A stretch of 12,902 nt of DNA from Syntrophomonadaceae bacterium (GCA_028683995.1 JAQUGU010000022.1:1-12902); one strand, 5' to 3'; positions 1 to 6,574 are shown, counted from the first letter of the stretch. Made by a program: numbers and translations. Notes: generated by a model from the sequence alone, not told the origin.

Positions 1-503
1 CTGATTTCAAGGCTTATAGTAAGCACTTGTTGTTGAGTGTCATACAACACAAAGACCATGGTTTTTTCATTTAGATGTGCTCCATAACTATGGCTGGATT
101 CGCTGGTAAATTCTGATACATCATTGGTAAATCCCCGGTCTTTCAATTTTTCAAGATACTGCATATAGTCTTTCTCCTCAACCTGTTCTATTGCAATGGT
201 ACAAGCTTTATCCGAGTTCATTGCGCTAACTATCTTACCTTTCTTAAACTCCGGTATTAGCTTGGCCGCATCACCTTCCGGCCACTTATTACCGCCAAAG
301 GTAATTTTTTCGCCATCTTCGCCCTTTAATGTCAGCTCGCCCTTATCAATATCTATATTGGCTTCACCACCGGTAGCCTTGTTCATAACACCTTCAGTTA
401 CCTTTTCTGCTATTTTTTCATCCATACTTTGTCTAACACCACAGGATGCCAAGGATAGCATCATTAATGTGGCCAGTAAAATTACAATAGTTTTTTTAAA
501 CAA
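1..503 (-). CDS. Secreted lipoprotein of unknown function (3' end beyond window)
   Basis: The frame is open from a TTG at 503-501 to the left edge, giving about 167 residues with no stop. The start is set by AGAGGG seven bases upstream; the nearby ATG at 510-508 is in another frame and stops after a few codons. The N-terminus is a lipoprotein signal: Lys3-Lys4, a hydrophobic run, then the lipobox Leu-Ala-Ser-Cys with Cys21 as the expected lipidated residue. The mature part is charged and soluble, rich in Lys, Glu and Asp, with a Gly-rich stretch around residues 44-70. I do not recognise the family; it resembles small uncharacterised clostridial lipoproteins anchored to the outer face of the membrane. 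A TATAAT and an inverted repeat lie just upstream. The opposite-strand frame here is an antisense shadow. Confidence is high that it is a gene, low for any function. Confidence 0.85.
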   Translation of the reverse strand, partial: MFKKTIVILLATLMMLSLASCGVRQSMDEKIAEKVTEGVMNKATGGEANIDIDKGELTLKGEDGEKITFGGNKWPEGDAAKLIPEFKKGKIVSAMNSDKACTIAIEQVEEKDYMQYLEKLKDRGFTNDVSEFTSESSHSYGAHLNEKTMVFVLYDTQQQVLTISLEI

Positions 504-510
504 GCGTCAT

Positions 511-516
511 CCCTCT
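511..516 (-). promoter_or_regulatory. Ribosome binding site that decides the TTG start of the lipoprotein
   Basis: AGAGGG on the minus strand sits seven bases before the TTG at 503-501. It is the only Shine-Dalgarno-like match next to a codon in the lipobox frame. Confidence 0.6.
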
Positions 517-528
517 TTCTTTTAGATA

Positions 529-550
529 ATAATCTCGTACGAGAGATTAT
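529..550. promoter_or_regulatory. Inverted repeat, candidate operator of the lipoprotein gene
   Basis: Arms ATAATCTC (529-536) and GAGATTAT (543-550) are perfect complements around a 6-base centre. The inner 12 bases TCTCGTACGAGA (533-544) are also a perfect palindrome. On the minus strand the right arm overlaps a TATAAT (551-546), so the repeat would cover the -10 and start-site region of the lipoprotein promoter. The matching -35 is poor, which fits a regulated promoter. The regulatory role is inferred. Confidence 0.4.
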
Positions 551-591
551 AAGATAGTCTGAGGAATACCCCCTCTGCTTTGCCGGATAAT

Positions 592-951
592 TTATTGCAG
601 TAACCGGAATTTCCCAATAAGGGGAAGTTCTTTCCCTTTTCCTCCAAATCCATTAACCAGTCCCATAATAGCTAAAACAAAAACACCAAGTCCAAATACC
701 GGTAAAAGTACCCAACCAATTATGGGTATCAAAGATAAAATCAGGCCTCCCCCAAAACCTAGAATAAACAACAAGAGTGCCTGGTTGGCATGAAATCTTC
801 CAAATGGGGAGTCGGGGCAGGCTAATAAGGGAAGAAAAAAGATGATATAAGCTAGTCCAGCCATAGTCTTGTTCTTTTCAATATCGCCCAGGTCAAAGTT
901 CGGGATCCTACTCTCCACTGTCTGGTTGTTAACATTTGGTTCAGTAGTCAT
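592..951 (-). CDS. Small Tic20/DUF4870-like integral membrane protein
   Basis: A 119-aa protein. A polar N-terminus (residues 1-28) is followed by hydrophobic segments at about 30-45, 56-78 and 80-100 and a short Gly/Lys-rich tail ending in ELPLIGKFRLL. The stretch GRFHANQALLLF between the first two segments and the final Glu-Leu-Pro-hydrophobic-Gly motif are typical of the small bacterial Tic20/DUF4870 membrane family (COG3296 type), which is usually 100-130 aa. No enzymatic role is established for the bacterial members. The start is well supported: AGGAGG lies at a normal distance before the ATG at 951. The gene is followed after 88 bp by the lipoprotein in the same direction. I see no terminator between them, so read-through is possible, although the lipoprotein appears to have its own -10. 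Family assignment comes from motif recall. Confidence 0.8.
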   Translation of the reverse strand: MTTEPNVNNQTVESRIPNFDLGDIEKNKTMAGLAYIIFFLPLLACPDSPFGRFHANQALLLFILGFGGGLILSLIPIIGWVLLPVFGLGVFVLAIMGLVNGFGGKGKELPLIGKFRLLQ

Positions 952-1013
952 AAAAAAAACCTCCTAATAAAAATTTTGATTATGCCACATTTTATATCTT
1001 CCAATTAAATAAA

Positions 1014-1034
1014 GAATCACCCCGGGAGTGATTC
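1014..1034. repeat. Hairpin repeat, unit 1
   Basis: GAATCAC (1014-1020) pairs with GTGATTC (1028-1034). The inner bases also pair, apart from one C/A mismatch. The core resembles unit 2, which lies 14 bases further on. It lies about 60 bp upstream of the membrane-protein gene on the minus strand. Confidence 0.5.
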
Positions 1035-1047
1035 CGGCCTAAAAAGT

Positions 1048-1074
1048 GCATAATCACCCCCAGGGTGATCATGC
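1048..1074. repeat. Hairpin repeat, unit 2
   Basis: GCAT (1048-1051) and ATCACCC (1053-1059) pair with GGGTGAT (1063-1069) and ATGC (1071-1074), with one mismatch (1052/1070) and a 3-base loop. This makes a 12-position stem. The AATCACC...GGTGAT core is shared with unit 1, so the pair looks like a duplicated element or a paired operator. It is not followed by a T-run on either strand, so it is unlikely to be a simple terminator. Confidence 0.55.
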
Positions 1075-1115
1075 AAATAGTAGTAAAAACACCATAAATG
1101 TGTTTTCTATGTTTA

Positions 1116-1124
1116 TGCTATAAT
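1116..1124 (+). promoter_or_regulatory. Extended -10 promoter element (TGC-TATAAT)
   Basis: TG, one base, then a perfect TATAAT form an extended -10 element. No good -35 is visible, as is common for such promoters. Transcription would start near 1131 and pass through the toxin-antitoxin remnant into the MFS gene. Confidence 0.5.
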
Positions 1125-1272
1125 TAAAAAAATCATTAATTTCAAAATCCGCAATCATGACCGGGTTAAATTAACCAGTGAGGAAAAACATCTTCTGGCA
1201 CAAGCGGAGACAGAAATACAACGTGGGAAAGGAATCGGATTAGATGAGCTCAGGAAAAAATACAGTGTATAA
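1123..1272 (+). pseudogene. Remnant of a RelB/Phd-type antitoxin (C-terminal part)
   Basis: A frame with no ATG, GTG or TTG start gives about 49 residues ending in KLTSEEKHLLAQAETEIQRG followed by KGIGLDELRKKY-SV and a TAA at 1270-1272. The EEK-LL-AE-EI-GKG pattern with a charged amphipathic end resembles the toxin-binding C-terminus of small type II antitoxins. The stop overlaps the natural GTG start of the following toxin frame by 8 bases, the usual arrangement of such operons. The N-terminal part, including a start codon, is missing. The TATAAT at 1119-1124 lies where that part would be expected, so it may be truncated at this point. Family assignment is by pattern, so moderately sure. Confidence 0.5.
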
Positions 1273-1387
1273 TCTTGTCTTTTCACGCATCGCTGATAGC
1301 TACCTGGAGCGGCAACCTGCCAAGAACCGAACCCGAATAATACAGCGACTCGTTCTACTTGCAAACAATCATTATGGCATTCATTAA
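1244..1387 (+). pseudogene. Truncated RelE/ParE-type toxin (N-terminal half)
   Basis: The frame from ATG 1244 gives 47 aa; the family-like start is GTG at 1265, leaving 40 aa that begin (M)YNLVFSRIADSYLERQ. RelE/ParE toxins typically open with Y-hydrophobic-FS-x-x-A-x-x-x-L, followed by a helix such as this PAKNRTRIIQRLVLLANN-YG. Intact members have about 85-95 residues, with catalytic residues in the second half. Here the frame stops at 1387 just after the NxYG turn, so the core sheet and active site are missing and the product should be inactive. AGGA lies about nine bases before the GTG. The remnant overlaps the first codons of the MFS gene in another frame. Its translation would end 14 bases inside that gene, so it could deliver ribosomes to it. 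Confidence 0.55.
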
Positions 1388-2540
1388 AAAGAATATTAGT
1401 ACACCCCTCATCCTGTTTGCCATGTCCACTTTAATGATGGGCATCTATTCCGGCCTTTATGATCCTTCCTTTAATAATTACCTGGCGCAGGTACATAATG
1501 TTAGCGAGGTTACCCGGGGAGCACTGGAGTTTCCACGGGAATTACCAGGATTTTTAGTCGTATTTATTTTTACCGCTTTACTTTTTTTAGCGGACACTCG
1601 CATTGCCTCGGTATCTGCATTGTTAGTAGGTTTAGCATTATGGGGTCAGGGATTTTTGGCTCCTAATATCGCTACGGTAATTGTCTGGATGTTTATCTGG
1701 AGTACCGGGGCTCACTTATACATGGCCATGACTCAACCGATCGCGCTGCGCCTCGCCACCGAAGGACAGGAGGGTCGCCGGCTGGGTCAGCTGGGCTCAT
1801 TGGAAGCCCTGGGGGCTATTTTAGGAATGATTGTTGTCTATTGGGGAGCTTCCCGCTATCATATTTCCTTTGGCGTACTTTTTGGTATCGCCGGTGGCTG
1901 CGCTATATTGGCCAGCCTGGGTCTATTCCTCATAAAACCTCAACCTTTGACCAATGTTTCCCGTCGTCTGGTCTTTAAAAAGAAATATACCCTCTTTTAT
2001 ATCCTTAATGTTCTCTTTGGAGCCCGGAAACAAATATTTTTAACCTTTGCTCCCTGGGTTTTAATCAAGGTTTTTCATGCTAATATTGAAACCTTTGCCA
2101 TACTTGGCTTTATAGGCACAGTTTTAAGCATCTTCTTCCGTCCTCTGCTGGGTAGAGCCATTGATGCCTGGGGGGAAAGACAGATTATTGTTATGGAATC
2201 CTGTGTACTGATAGTAATCAGCATATTATACGGTTTTTCTCCTAGCTGGTTTTCCACCCAGGTGGCCATGCTGATAATAATGGCTTGCTTTATCTGCGAC
2301 CAATTACTGTTTTCCGTTCGTATAGCTCGAACTACTTATCTGGCTCGTATCGCTGATGGACCTGAGGATATAGCTTCCACCATATCAATGGGGCTGAGCC
2401 TGGATCATGCTGTTTCTATGCTGATTCCATTAGGAGGGGGTTTACTATGGGCTCATTATGGTTTCCTGCCGGTATTTCTGATAGCCGGTGGGCTCGCCGT
2501 ATGTAATCTCCTGGTCGCTGCTTTCATTCCTGACCGTTAA
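1374..2540 (+). CDS. Major facilitator superfamily transporter
   Basis: 388 aa from ATG 1374, almost entirely hydrophobic with about twelve predicted membrane segments, the normal size for a 12-TM MFS permease. A motif A-like loop, RPLLGRAIDAWGERQ at residues 256-270, lies between the segments of the C-terminal half, and a charged loop (GQEGRRLGQLGS, 131-142) lies in the N-terminal half. The substrate cannot be told from sequence. A TTG at 1359 would add five residues. Neither start has a Shine-Dalgarno sequence, which is unusual here because almost every neighbour has a strong one. The start lies inside the truncated toxin frame, so expression may depend on coupling to it. The convergent gene beyond the 3' end is separated by a hairpin repeat that may stop transcription. 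Confidence 0.9.
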   Translation: MAFIKKNISTPLILFAMSTLMMGIYSGLYDPSFNNYLAQVHNVSEVTRGALEFPRELPGFLVVFIFTALLFLADTRIASVSALLVGLALWGQGFLAPNIATVIVWMFIWSTGAHLYMAMTQPIALRLATEGQEGRRLGQLGSLEALGAILGMIVVYWGASRYHISFGVLFGIAGGCAILASLGLFLIKPQPLTNVSRRLVFKKKYTLFYILNVLFGARKQIFLTFAPWVLIKVFHANIETFAILGFIGTVLSIFFRPLLGRAIDAWGERQIIVMESCVLIVISILYGFSPSWFSTQVAMLIIMACFICDQLLFSVRIARTTYLARIADGPEDIASTISMGLSLDHAVSMLIPLGGGLLWAHYGFLPVFLIAGGLAVCNLLVAAFIPDR

Positions 2541-2594
2541 CATAACCCATGTAATATAGTGATTTACCTGTATATTTGTCCGAGGCATTAGAAA

Positions 2595-2623
2595 GGGCGA
2601 ACACATAAGTTCGCCCCTACATA
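2595..2623. repeat. Hairpin repeat (8-bp stem, 6-base loop), copy 1
   Basis: GGGCGAAC (2595-2602) and GTTCGCCC (2609-2616) form a perfect stem around the loop ACATAA, followed by CTACATAT. Copy 2 at 7995-8024 has the same geometry, an ACA-starting loop and a CTACACAT tail, but a different stem. Both lie just 3' of a plus-strand gene in a convergent gap. A run of seven T follows 13 bases beyond this stem, so it may help terminate the MFS transcript. Confidence 0.65.
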
Positions 2624-2675
2624 TATTCCTTTTTTTCTTACCCTTTTGACCTCGTTAATGGTGCAAGACTACTAC

Positions 2676-2990
2676 TTATTGCATTGGCATCTGGAAATTC
2701 TGGGACTGCTGTTGTTGAATGGCCTGGAGTCCTTGATCAAAATACTGCTGTTCGCCGGGGTTGAGAACAAATAGAAGCTGCTGCAATTGACCTACATGGC
2801 GCCTTTCTTCGTTGGCAATATGGGTGAGTACCTTTTTTACCCTTTCATCGGTGGTGGCCATAACATGAGCTTCATAGCCAATAATTGCCTCCAATTCACC
2901 TGCGATATCAACCCGTAAAGCCTGTATTAATTCCTCATTAGAGAGCTGGCGGGGTAAATTGGCCACAAAGGGATCACCTAGTAAAGCCAT
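2676..2990 (-). CDS. Single-repeat ferritin-like (rubrerythrin-type) protein
   Basis: 104 aa from ATG 2990; an ATG at 2999 would add three residues, but AAAGGA touches it, whereas the same AAAGGA sits eight bases before ATG 2990. The sequence holds one helical pair. The first helix has D28, E32, E34 and Y39 (GELEAIIGYEAH); the second has the EERRH motif (E61, E62, H65). These match the iron-ligand pattern of ferritin-like proteins, but only one half of a four-helix bundle is present, so the protein should dimerise to complete a diiron site. A Gln-rich tail (last 16 residues) follows. Similar short proteins occur in sporulating Clostridia, and the encapsulated ferritins share the half-bundle design, but no encapsulin gene is visible here. 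A role in iron or peroxide handling is inferred. Confidence 0.8.
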   Translation of the reverse strand: MALLGDPFVANLPRQLSNEELIQALRVDIAGELEAIIGYEAHVMATTDERVKKVLTHIANEERRHVGQLQQLLFVLNPGEQQYFDQGLQAIQQQQSQNFQMPMQ

Positions 2991-2998
2991 ATCTCCCA

Positions 2999-3004
2999 TC
3001 CTTT
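2999..3004 (-). promoter_or_regulatory. Ribosome binding site selecting the start of the ferritin-like gene
   Basis: AAAGGA on the minus strand lies eight bases from ATG 2990 and directly touches ATG 2999, so it favours the shorter product beginning MALLGDPFVANLP. Confidence 0.6.
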
Positions 3005-3085
3005 CTTATCTTATTTTTGCCTAGTTTATCATTTCCGGCAGTAATATATTCAGGCTTCTTTTGTTTCCCTATATAATGCTTGATA

Positions 3086-3126
3086 ATACAAAGAGGCTCT
3101 AATAAACTTCAAGCTATTAGAGCCTC
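3086..3126 (-). terminator. Rho-independent terminator of the zinc-ribbon gene
   Basis: GAGGCTCTAATA (3093-3104) and TATTAGAGCCTC (3115-3126) make a perfect 12-bp stem with a 10-base loop. On the minus strand the stem is followed by TTTGTATT. It lies 23 bp past the stop of the zinc-ribbon gene and ahead of the ferritin-like gene, so it separates their transcripts. Confidence 0.8.
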
Positions 3127-3148
3127 AGACTAAATTATGTGGATAAAC

Positions 3149-3391
3149 TCATGCCAGGGTTTTATCTGGTTTGTTGGTAAAGTATAATATCAGACTGCAC
3201 CGGCTGCAAGAAAGCGCTGTAGCCATCTTACCTGTATATTCGTTTTCGGCATAAGCCGGTTCATGGATATTGCACTGGACCCTGCTCTCGTAAAATTTAT
3301 GGTTTTGGCAATGAGGGCAAATGACATTAACACCGGCTACCTGGTAATGATTGGGCTCAGCAGAGTCTGACAGCGGTCGAAAGATGGACAA
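3149..3391 (-). CDS. Small zinc-ribbon protein
   Basis: 80 aa with a CPHC pair (Cys25, Cys28) and a CSRC pair (Cys62, Cys65) about 35 residues apart, the spacing of a zinc ribbon. The order YQVAGVNVICPHC ... ALSCSRCSLILYF matches the widespread small bacterial zinc-ribbon proteins annotated as nucleic-acid-binding; their role is unproven. Cys40 and His43 between the knuckles may be extra ligands or incidental. The start is a TTG at 3391: a stop two codons upstream rules out a longer frame, and there is no ATG before the first Cys pair. GGGAGG (3408-3403) lies 11 bases upstream, a little far. A TATAAT further upstream (about 3445) is a possible -10. A strong terminator closes the unit, so it appears monocistronic. 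Confidence 0.8.
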   Translation of the reverse strand: MSIFRPLSDSAEPNHYQVAGVNVICPHCQNHKFYESRVQCNIHEPAYAENEYTGKMATALSCSRCSLILYFTNKPDKTLA

Positions 3392-3555
3392 AACTTATGT
3401 CACCTCCCAAATAAATGTTAATAGTTTAGTTTAATTATACTGGAAAAATTTTGTTTTGAGTAATTATTCTGATAATTTTCCTAATTAAACCACTATAATC
3501 CTATTTGTAGGCTTGAATTAAGTTTGGTCTTACCAAATTTGCTGCCTTTCCCGCT

Positions 3556-4656
3556 CTAAAATCCACTGGGCAGGTAGCCTGGCATTATTACCGGGCCAGG
3601 CGTCATCTGATATTTCGCCGGTATAACTGGTTTCTTGTCGCTGTAGGCAGTTTTCGAGGAATAAGCTGACGTACCCAGTACCCGCCGGGCACCGTTAAAA
3701 TGCTCACCATACCAGTAAGTGAAACTGGTAGTTATGCCAATGGCGGTCGGATAACCTTTAACCGTATGTATTACAGTTGGCTTTCCGTTCAGTTTTCCCA
3801 TGTAGAGAGCTACATGACTAATGTAACGTTCACCTTTACTATCCTCTTTCCAAAAGGTTAGAATATCTCCCGGTTTTAATTTATCAATACCTGCCAGCAT
3901 ATATTTTTTTGTACTCCCTGGCTGGAGTTTACTATAAACTCCACTAATCGGCTTACCTACCGTGTTATATTTTCGCGCTGCTGAAGTGATCGTGTAACCA
4001 AAATCCTTGTAAACTAGCGAGACAAAATTGGAACAGTCTATGTAACCGGTATCCCAGTATTTTTTATGTCCATAGACCATGTACCCGTAGTTCATATACC
4101 AGATGGCTCGGCCTACCAGAGCATGGGCCGGACTATCGTTATATATTTCTCGGAACGCTTTCACCTGAGGTAAGTCTGGTTTTTTATTAGTTGCTTCCTG
4201 ATCAGTCTTTTTCGGCATTACTGTTTCTTGCTCAACCTTTTTCGCCGTTACTGCTTGCGCTGGGATATCAGCTTCGGAAGCAGGTTTAACGGTTATAACA
4301 GGCTGGTTTTGGCTATCAGGTGATATTATAACCGGTAACTTCGATGGCTCAGCCTTATTGTCACTCCCAATCTCAGGAGTATCAGTTGCCTTTGCATTAG
4401 TATCGATGTAACGTGGTATGGTTGTGCTATCGCCATTGGGAAAAGTTAATAATGGCAGGCTGTTATTATTTGGGTTTAATAAGTTTTCATTGTTGGCTCC
4501 ATTGCTGGATATATTTTTGATAAAATAATCCAGATACTGACTGGAGTTAGAAACAACTCTAATAACGGGTTCAGCAAAAATTGTTTTAGCCGGCGTCAGC
4601 ATTAAACCCAGTGTAAAAATACAAACCATCATTAGTGCTAATACTCTTTTTTGCAT
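3556..4656 (-). CDS. Secreted NlpC/P60-family cell-wall hydrolase
   Basis: 366 aa. Residues 1-28 are a signal peptide (MQKR, hydrophobic core, cleavage likely after IFA28). Residues 29-100 are Asn/Ser-rich, and 100-165 form a Pro/Lys/Glu-rich linker of low complexity. The catalytic domain spans about 170-330: Cys208 in GYIDCSNFVSLVYKDFGY, the KPGDILTFW strand, His281 in YISHVALYMG and His297 in VIHTVKG form the expected Cys-His-His set of peptidases that cut peptidoglycan stem peptides. The usual DCSGF is DCSNF here. No known wall-binding repeats (LysM, SH3, CWB2) are apparent. AAAGGAGG lies five bases before the ATG. It stands alone, divergent from the spore coat pair, so a role in sporulation or germination wall remodelling is possible but inferred. 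Substrate specificity is unknown. Confidence 0.85.
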   Translation of the reverse strand: MQKRVLALMMVCIFTLGLMLTPAKTIFAEPVIRVVSNSSQYLDYFIKNISSNGANNENLLNPNNNSLPLLTFPNGDSTTIPRYIDTNAKATDTPEIGSDNKAEPSKLPVIISPDSQNQPVITVKPASEADIPAQAVTAKKVEQETVMPKKTDQEATNKKPDLPQVKAFREIYNDSPAHALVGRAIWYMNYGYMVYGHKKYWDTGYIDCSNFVSLVYKDFGYTITSAARKYNTVGKPISGVYSKLQPGSTKKYMLAGIDKLKPGDILTFWKEDSKGERYISHVALYMGKLNGKPTVIHTVKGYPTAIGITTSFTYWYGEHFNGARRVLGTSAYSSKTAYSDKKPVIPAKYQMTPGPVIMPGYLPSGF

Positions 4657-4910
4657 ATGTGCCTCCTTTACAAAAACCTCGATTAAAATATTTCTTTTTT
4701 CAGGACAGATTACGTTATTTTTCTCATTAGCCCAGAAGGTTCCAGAGCACTATTATAAATGGTTCTTTTCCCAATGCTATAAACCTTTATGTAAATTATG
4801 CCAACCTAATGGTATTCCCGATCTAATAATCACTGGAAGGTATAGATAGGTTAAATCGAGGCAATATAATAATGTGCTAAAAAATAAATTAATGAAAGGA
4901 GCAGCGAAGG

Positions 4911-5093
4911 ATGAACATCAATCAGATGGAGTTGCAAACCCTCAGACATTTAATTGGTTCCCACGAAACTGCTGAAAAGAAACTAAACTTCTTTGCTTCT
5001 CAGGCTCAGGATCCACAGATTAGGCAAATGTTCCAGCAATCAGCCCAATCGGCTTCGCAAACCCGGCAGAAACTATTATCTTTTTTGGGATAA
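4911..5093 (+). CDS. Small spore-coat-associated protein
   Basis: 60 aa, Gln-rich and apparently all-helical: a helix at about 4-30 (MELQTLRHLIGSHETAEKKL) and another at 33-58, with a short DPQ turn between. Proteins of this pattern (MNI-QMELQ-LRHLIG-HET...) often precede CotF-type coat genes in spore-forming Clostridia, and the next gene, 12 bp downstream, is one. The pair has AAGGAG sites nine bases before each ATG and shares one terminator, so it is a two-gene operon. A TATAAT at about 4872-4877 may be the -10, but no good -35 for the vegetative sigma factor is visible. A sporulation sigma factor would fit the product but cannot be shown. The coat role rests on the neighbour and on family recall. 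Confidence 0.75.
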   Translation: MNINQMELQTLRHLIGSHETAEKKLNFFASQAQDPQIRQMFQQSAQSASQTRQKLLSFLG

Positions 5094-5105
5094 GGAGATG
5101 AAAAA

Positions 5106-5360
5106 ATGCAGCATATTGGCGACAAAGAAATGGTAAATGATGTTCTTTCCATGGTTAAGAGCAGTTTGACCACCTATACCAGCAGTATCAGTGAATGCTC
5201 TAACCAGCAACTGCGTCAGACCTTGCAGCAGATAAGAAACTCGGATGAACAATTCCAGTATCAGTTATATCAGATGGCAGAATCCAAGGGCTTCTATAAA
5301 CCTGCTACCCAGGCTGACAGCAACGATATCCAACAAGTTAGATCCGCGGTTAGTTCCTAA
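5106..5360 (+). CDS. CotF-type spore coat protein
   Basis: 84 aa, helical, polar, rich in Gln and Ser. DKEMVNDVLSMVKSSLTTYT at the start, the middle SNQQLRQTLQQIR and the end QLYQMAESKGFYKPA match the Coat_F family (PF07875) of spore coat proteins, whose members run from about 60 to 160 aa. The C-terminal 'KG-Y-PA' turn is characteristic. There is no signal peptide, as expected for proteins assembled from the mother-cell cytoplasm onto the forespore. It is the second gene of a pair and is followed within three bases by a strong terminator. This supports an endospore former as the source. Confidence 0.85.
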   Translation: MQHIGDKEMVNDVLSMVKSSLTTYTSSISECSNQQLRQTLQQIRNSDEQFQYQLYQMAESKGFYKPATQADSNDIQQVRSAVSS

Positions 5361-5362
5361 TC

Positions 5363-5405
5363 AAAAATAGACCCGGGGCGATAAAACTCCGGGTCTATTT
5401 TTTTT
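5363..5405 (+). terminator. Rho-independent terminator of the coat operon
   Basis: TAGACCCGG (5368-5376) pairs perfectly with CCGGGTCTA (5389-5397), extended by a G-U and a G-C pair inside and by A5363-5367 with the T-run outside. Eight T follow. It begins three bases after the CotF stop. Confidence 0.92.
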
Positions 5406-5507
5406 GCTTTTTTTGCTCTCTCCTGTTAATTACTTCCACTAAACAGTCATAAGTGGAGAAAGAACCAATAAACATGATAGTAAATTCTACTGCATAAGGA
5501 GAGAGAT

Positions 5508-6554
5508 ATGAAAAAAGTAAAAAGTTTTACAGCTATGGTTTTGCTAATCACTTTAATTGTATGCTATGCTACCCCGGGAATGGGGGCAGAGACTACTGAG
5601 TCCCAGGTGGTACCCCAGGAGGTACCTGTAACATCCATAATTCTTCGAACTATTGAAGTTTATCTGGATGGCCAGAAAGCCCCACTAAACTATGCTGCCT
5701 TTATTGACACCACAGCAAGGTCGGTAATCTCATTAAATGATTGCAGCCTTATATTCGGAGCCCAGATTGAAGTTATTGATACCAGACTACTGCTCAGAAA
5801 GGGATCCCAAGAATTCTTACTGGAAGAAGGCGATTATCTACAGCTTCCACCAGCCCAGGTGCAGGAGGAAGATTTAAGTACAATCCAATTAGATGAGTTC
5901 TATCTGCCCATGCGCTTTGTAGCTGAACAGTTGGGCTATAAAGTAAAATACAATTCTCGGGTGGGAGCGGTTATTATACGAAGTTTTGATTATCAAGGTC
6001 CTGACCCCCAGTTTGCCCCCCTGGAACCACCACAGCTTCCGGCTAACCTGCCCCGCTGGGGAACACTGGTTGATGTTCCCGTTATGGCCCAGTTATGGCC
6101 GGCGGAAAATATTATTGCTGGTTATTTTACCAGCATCGCTACCAGTCCTCCATCACGCAATCATAATATCTTGCTATCCTGCAACAAACTAAATGGGGCT
6201 ATTATTAACCCGGGAGAGGTTTGTTCTTTTAACCGAATTGTGGGACGAAGGACGGTTAAGACCGGATATAAGACTGCAAGCGTTATCGTAGGCAGGCGCC
6301 TGGTACCGGGAATTGGTGGAGGAGTGTGCCAAACGTCCAGCACCCTTTACAATAGCCTGCTTGAATCCCAGATACAAATCGTGGAACGACATCCTCATTC
6401 CCTGCGTATCAGCTATTTGCCAGCTAACCGTGATGCAACCGTATCCTGGGGTGGAGCTGATTTGAAGTTTCGTAATAATAAACCCTACCCCATCAAAATA
6501 CTGTCCCAGGTCTACCGTAATTATGTGATTTTCGCTATAGCCGCCGTGGAATAA
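5508..6554 (+). CDS. Secreted stalk-domain / VanW-family protein
   Basis: 348 aa. Residues 1-27 are a signal peptide (MKKVKSF, hydrophobic core, GMGA). Residues 44-160 resemble the copper amine oxidase N-terminal 'stalk' domain (PF07833): IEVYLDGQKAPL ... LPMRFVAEQLGYKVKYNS ... VIIRS. A Pro-rich linker (163-183) leads to a VanW domain (PF04294, about 203-345) with the family core GGGVCQTSSTLYN (270-282), FNRIVG, ERHPHS and DATVSWGGADLKFRNNKPYP. VanW takes its name from vanB-type glycopeptide resistance clusters. Its biochemical role is not established, and lone copies in Clostridia do not imply resistance. No other van gene is visible. AAGGAGAG lies a few bases before the ATG. The product is probably extracytoplasmic, at the wall or spore envelope. 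Confidence 0.88.
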   Translation: MKKVKSFTAMVLLITLIVCYATPGMGAETTESQVVPQEVPVTSIILRTIEVYLDGQKAPLNYAAFIDTTARSVISLNDCSLIFGAQIEVIDTRLLLRKGSQEFLLEEGDYLQLPPAQVQEEDLSTIQLDEFYLPMRFVAEQLGYKVKYNSRVGAVIIRSFDYQGPDPQFAPLEPPQLPANLPRWGTLVDVPVMAQLWPAENIIAGYFTSIATSPPSRNHNILLSCNKLNGAIINPGEVCSFNRIVGRRTVKTGYKTASVIVGRRLVPGIGGGVCQTSSTLYNSLLESQIQIVERHPHSLRISYLPANRDATVSWGGADLKFRNNKPYPIKILSQVYRNYVIFAIAAVE

Positions 6555-6574
6555 GGTTTTTAATTACAAAATAG

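Noticed and set aside
196..525. Plus-strand frame of 109 codons
   Set aside because: It is antisense to the minus-strand lipoprotein frame, which has a lipobox and a ribosome binding site. The plus-strand product is Ser/Pro-rich without family features.
1155..1364. Minus-strand frame of 69 codons
   Set aside because: It is antisense to the antitoxin/toxin remnants, which make recognisable protein; it has no ribosome binding site.
3522..3538. Possible terminator after the NlpC/P60 gene
   Set aside because: TTTGGT/ACCAAA with a 3-base loop is short and AT-rich and has no T-run in the gene's direction, so it is not supported as a terminator.
5435..5457. Inverted repeat TCCACT/AGTGGA upstream of the VanW gene
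   Set aside because: Only 6 bp with an 11-base loop; a match this short is expected by chance and it is not tied to a clear promoter.
5508..6554. Vancomycin-resistance locus
   Set aside because: VanW-family proteins are common alone in Clostridia. No ligase, dehydrogenase, dipeptidase or two-component genes are present.
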